8,790 bases of DNA, from positions 1 through 8,790 of the forward strand of contig PANG01000094.1 of NCBI GenBank assembly GCA_002708345.1, read 5' to 3'. This stretch comes from Planctomycetaceae bacterium (lineage in GTDB: Bacteria > Planctomycetota > Planctomycetia > Pirellulales > Pirellulaceae). Shown here in pieces: positions 6,731 to 8,790 of this stretch. Position 1 is the first letter of the stretch. Each line of letters begins with the position of its first letter. Below the pieces are notes generated by a model that saw only the letters and a program-made list of their open reading frames with translations, was not told where the DNA came from and searched no databases. The position numbers were made by a program, and so were the translations under genes.

Positions 6731-6784
6731 AGACCTTCGGTCTCTCTCGGCATGCCATGCCCCCGGTGGTCGGAAAATCTTCCG
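6731..6784 (+). other. Two small hairpins after the barrel gene, possible 3'-end structure
   Basis: AGACC-TTC-GGTCT (6731-6743) and CGGAA-AATC-TTCCG (6771-6784) are perfect 5-bp stems in the first 60 bp after the stop codon. Neither is followed by a T tract, so they are not standard intrinsic terminators. They may stabilise the 3' end or mean nothing. Confidence 0.25.
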
Positions 6785-6803
6785 GCGATCACTCCGGCTC
6801 GAG

Positions 6804-6831
6804 TTGACAGCATTGGCGTGCTGGCTAAACT
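6804..6831 (+). promoter_or_regulatory. Predicted sigma70-type promoter of the metal ABC operon
   Basis: A perfect TTGACA (6804-6809) is followed after 16 bp by TAAACT (6826-6831; 4 of 6). The predicted start is near 6838, giving a leader of about 98 nt before the binding-protein ATG. The palindrome at 6843 begins about 5 nt after that start, a place where a bound protein would block initiation or early elongation. Confidence 0.5.
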
Positions 6832-6842
6832 GGAAGCAGCCG

Positions 6843-6864
6843 ATTTTTTGATTAATCAAAAAAT
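6843..6864. promoter_or_regulatory. Perfect 22-bp AT-rich palindrome, candidate metalloregulator operator
   Basis: The half-site ATTTTTTGATT is followed with no spacer by its exact reverse complement, so every one of the 11 base pairs matches. The site is just downstream of the predicted start of the Mn/Zn importer operon. Fur/Zur/PerR and DtxR/MntR proteins commonly bind AT-rich dyads in this kind of place, but the sequence does not match a consensus that I can name. As RNA it would form only a weak A/U stem, so a role as a terminator is less likely. Confidence 0.55.
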
Positions 6865-6880
6865 TTCGGGGGGGAGGATG

Positions 6881-6903
6881 CCTCCCTGCTGGAGAGGTTT
6901 TTT
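6881..6903 (+). terminator. Candidate leader terminator with overlapping alternative hairpin (attenuator)
   Basis: CCTCCC (6881-6886), loop TGCT, then GGaGAGG (6891-6897, one bulged A) forms a GC-rich stem. A T6 run at 6898-6903 follows immediately, the layout of an intrinsic terminator. The same CCTCCC can instead pair with GGGAGG at 6872-6877 around an ATG loop, in a perfect 6-bp stem that excludes the terminator. It lies between the predicted promoter and the binding-protein gene. It could instead simply end transcripts from the barrel gene. Confidence 0.42.
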
Positions 6904-6935
6904 CATTCTGGTGATGGTTATTTGAGGATGGTGAG

Positions 6936-7850
6936 ATGATGCGCTGCTGCACGCTGCTCGGATTACTTGTCTGGAGCCTGGTTGGCCAGGCCGGCCAGCT
7001 GATTGCCCAGGAAACAGAGGACAATCGCAAGATGCTGGTCTGTTCAACAACCCAGATAGCTGATTTTGCCCGCCAGGTTGTCGGGGACAGGATGCAGGTC
7101 CTCTGTGTACTGGCTCCCGGCCAGGATCCTCACCTTTACGAGATCAAGCCTTCCGACAGCCGCCTGGTAGCCAGGGCAGATCTCTGCCTGGAAAATGGCT
7201 GGCACCTGGAAGGGAACGACTGGATGAAGAACCTGGCCCACGATGCGGGCAAACCGATCGTGACCTGTGTGAAGGGAGCCCGGGCCTATTTCCTCAAGGA
7301 GGGAGATGCGGAGGTTTATGACCCCCATGCCTGGTTTAGCCCGCTCAACGCTGCGGTCTACGTGCGAAATATCCTGGATGGGGTCGTGCGGATCGATCCG
7401 CAGAACAAGGACGAGTACCAGGCCCGTACGCAACTGTACCTGGCCGAACTTGCGGTCCTGCACTCGTGGATTCGCCGACAGGTGAACAGGGTGCCTCCAC
7501 AACAGAGGCAGCTCGTGACAAGCCATGACGCCTTCAACTACTTTTGCAATGAATACAAGTTCACAGCATCCGCCCCGGCTGGCTGGAGTACCGGGGATGA
7601 AGTGGGGGGTGGCGTGACACCCGAAAGGCGGCGACAGGCGGTGGAGTCGATTCGCAAGTTTGGAGTCAAGGCGATTTTCGTGGAAACCAGTGTCAACCCG
7701 GAACTGATCCAGCAAATTGCCAGAGATGCCGGTGTTCGGATCGGGGGGACACTCTACTCCGATTCCATGGGGCCCCCGGGAACTGCCGGTGAGACCTATC
7801 TCGGCATGATGAGAGAAAACGTGCTCAAGATTGTCAATGGCCTGAAGTGA
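6936..7850 (+). CDS. Mn/Zn-type metal ABC transporter, periplasmic binding protein (TroA/ZnuA family)
   Basis: Captures a divalent metal in the periplasm and hands it to the ABC importer. The 304-residue protein has a signal peptide (CCTLLGLLVWSLVGQAGQLIA, cleavage near residue 24) and no lipobox. The cluster-9 fold shows as CSTTQIADFARQVVGD (36-51), then the four metal ligands in family positions: H66 in GQDPHLYE, H131 in YDPHAWFSP, H197 in TSHDAFNYF and D276 in YSDSMG. A third His in place of the Glu of PsaA-type manganese proteins gives a TroA/ZnuA-like HHHD set. There is no His-rich loop as in typical ZnuA. FVETSVNP (248-255) is also typical. Zinc or manganese cannot be settled. Two ATGs lie in tandem (6936 and 6939) after GAGGA and GGTGAG. 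The leader upstream looks regulated. Confidence 0.93.
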   Translation: MMRCCTLLGLLVWSLVGQAGQLIAQETEDNRKMLVCSTTQIADFARQVVGDRMQVLCVLAPGQDPHLYEIKPSDSRLVARADLCLENGWHLEGNDWMKNLAHDAGKPIVTCVKGARAYFLKEGDAEVYDPHAWFSPLNAAVYVRNILDGVVRIDPQNKDEYQARTQLYLAELAVLHSWIRRQVNRVPPQQRQLVTSHDAFNYFCNEYKFTASAPAGWSTGDEVGGGVTPERRRQAVESIRKFGVKAIFVETSVNPELIQQIARDAGVRIGGTLYSDSMGPPGTAGETYLGMMRENVLKIVNGLK

Positions 7851-7870
7851 CCAGGATGTCTGTGAACCAG

Positions 7871-7895
7871 TGGGCCTGGTGGAATGATGGGCCCA
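7871..7895 (+). other. Intercistronic hairpin between binding protein and next gene
   Basis: TGGGCC (7871-7876) pairs perfectly with GGCCCA (7890-7895) around a 13-nt loop, within the 63-bp gap. Such stems often raise binding-protein levels over those of downstream components by slowing 3' decay. There is no T tract. This role is inference. Confidence 0.25.
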
Positions 7896-7913
7896 ATAGG
7901 GAAATAAGCTGCG

Positions 7914-8468
7914 ATGCGTCCACTCCTGGCAATTGCTGTAATCATCGGGGCGCTTGGATCGGTCAGGGCATATGTCAGCTTCGTCAATTCCGCCACTGGC
8001 CGGGAACATCACCAGTTCCAGGAAACGGCCGCTGAAGGACGTTTCCATCTCGACCTGACACTCACATTCGACGCACGTGGCGATGTTTTCAACCCAGAAT
8101 CCATACTCCTCTCGCTGCATGGCGATACTCCCCTTCTGAAAATCGAAGAGGAGGTGCTCGCCGGGACCGTGCTCGTGGTTGACCCGGTCGAGGGGATCGT
8201 GGTTGGTGAGAACGAGTTTTATCTCAAGGTGGCGACCGGCGAGGCGGAGTCCGGAAGCGAATCCGCTTTTTTGCTCCCTGGTGAGGAGACTTCCGATGAG
8301 TCGCTGCCGGCAGGGGGCAGATCGCGAGCCGTCCGCGTGCGGATCTTCCAGGACGACCAGCTGGTCGCGGAAAAAACCCTCTGGTCAGAGCCCGGCCAGG
8401 CGGTCGAAGGGATCATCGCTCTCCACGTGGCCGACTTTTCCGTGAGGCCGGACCAGGATGGGAAGTAG
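7914..8468 (+). CDS. Exported protein of unknown function in the metal ABC operon
   Basis: I do not recognise this 184-residue protein. It has a short signal peptide, RPLLAIAVIIGALGSVRA, with cleavage likely after residue 19. The mature part has about 165 residues, no Cys and no further membrane helix. It is acidic, with alternating segments suggesting a beta-sandwich (RFHLDLTLTF, ESILLSLHG, TVLVVDPVEGIVVG, AVRVRIFQDDQLVAEKTLW). Histidines are at 32, 33, 45, 69 and 171, and an acidic Ser/Glu-rich linker lies at 109-130. It sits between the binding protein (63 bp upstream) and the ATPase (8 bp downstream), so it is almost certainly co-transcribed. It may be a periplasmic accessory such as a metal chaperone, but that is inference from position. 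AGGGA is 11 nt before the ATG. Confidence 0.8.
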   Translation: MRPLLAIAVIIGALGSVRAYVSFVNSATGREHHQFQETAAEGRFHLDLTLTFDARGDVFNPESILLSLHGDTPLLKIEEEVLAGTVLVVDPVEGIVVGENEFYLKVATGEAESGSESAFLLPGEETSDESLPAGGRSRAVRVRIFQDDQLVAEKTLWSEPGQAVEGIIALHVADFSVRPDQDGK

Positions 8469-8476
8469 GTGCAATC

Positions 8477-8790
8477 ATGGCAGCAGCCATTGAAGTTAAA
8501 AACCTGACAGTCAGCTACGGGCCGGTGCCCGCCCTGCTGGATATCAACCTGGAAATCTCTGCCGGGAAACTGGTCGGAGTGATCGGGCCCAATGGATCCG
8601 GAAAATCGACATTGATCAAGACGATCCTTGGATTTGTCGCGCCCGATTTTGGCACCGTGAAGATCTTTGGTGAGGCTGCTGAAAAATCCAGGGGACGGGT
8701 GGCTTACGTGCCCCAGCGTGGCGCCGTGGACTGGAATTTCCCGGTCACCGTGCGCGAGGTGGCCCTGATGGGACGCTATGGAAAAGTCCC
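8477..8790 (+). CDS. Mn/Zn-type metal ABC transporter ATP-binding protein (5' part, cut by window end)
   Basis: The first 104 codons of an ABC ATPase that powers the importer from the cytoplasmic side. Walker A is GPNGSGKST (37-45) and the Q-loop is VPQ with Q80. The stretch AYVPQRGAVDWNFPVTVREVALMGRYGK (76-103) closely resembles the manganese/zinc importer ATPases (MntB/SitB/TroB type). The signature LSGGQ, Walker B and H-loop lie beyond the window. The ATG at 8477 is 8 bp after the previous stop, with AGGTG just upstream. A membrane permease gene is expected next. Confidence 0.93.
   Translation, partial: MAAAIEVKNLTVSYGPVPALLDINLEISAGKLVGVIGPNGSGKSTLIKTILGFVAPDFGTVKIFGEAAEKSRGRVAYVPQRGAVDWNFPVTVREVALMGRYGKV

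Noticed and set aside
7847..8035. 62-codon frame between the binding protein and the unknown exported protein
   Set aside because: It overlaps the start of the signal-peptide-bearing gene in another frame and shows no motif.
7044..8120. 358-codon open frame antisense to the binding protein and the unknown exported protein
   Set aside because: It spans two sense genes with good signals (signal peptides, ligands, ribosome sites). Its translation shows no recognisable domain.

Overview
The window looks like a piece of a Gram-negative bacterial chromosome, most likely a planctomycete (Pirellulales-like). Evidence: a type-2 OMP decarboxylase, a paired M16 peptidase operon, a GNAT protein with a long N-terminal half, an exported barrel protein with a 'DRPDFVESAVTVGLGVLQLEMGYTF'-like start of the mature chain, Sec-type signal peptides without lipoboxes, and moderately high GC. 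The taxonomic call is an inference from protein style. No phage, transposon or CRISPR sequence was seen.

Left part (1-1952): a tRNA-Pro(GGG) gene on the minus strand is divergent from a two-gene plus-strand unit. That unit is pyrF (pyrimidine synthesis) followed by a TVP38/TMEM64-family membrane protein whose ATG overlaps the pyrF stop.

Middle part (1956-5670), all on the minus strand: a GNAT acetyltransferase is followed by two M16 zinc-peptidase-like genes that overlap by 14 bp, and then by ndk, which has its own good promoter. The two M16 chains have reciprocal losses. One keeps the HxxEH zinc site but lacks the C-terminal R/Y residues; the other lacks HxxEH but keeps R/Y. They therefore look like the two halves of one heterodimeric protease. 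ndk converges on the TVP38 gene with only 3 bp between the stops.

Right part (5596-8790): a 214-bp divergent region carries a good GNAT promoter and two adjacent perfect inverted repeats. It precedes a predicted outer-membrane beta-barrel of the Phenol_MetA_deg/'transporter' type. Next comes a 211-bp intergenic region, then the start of a Mn/Zn-type ABC importer operon: a periplasmic cluster-9 binding protein with ligand set H66/H131/H197/D276, an unrecognised exported protein, and a cut-off ATPase.

The most interesting part is the leader of this metal operon (6804-6935). It contains a sigma70-like promoter, a perfect 22-bp palindrome just downstream of the predicted transcription start, and two mutually exclusive hairpins, the second followed directly by a T6 tract. 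A 15-codon ORF starts inside the first hairpin. This suggests control both by a DNA-binding repressor and by RNA-level attenuation. It is inference from the sequence and has not been computed or tested.
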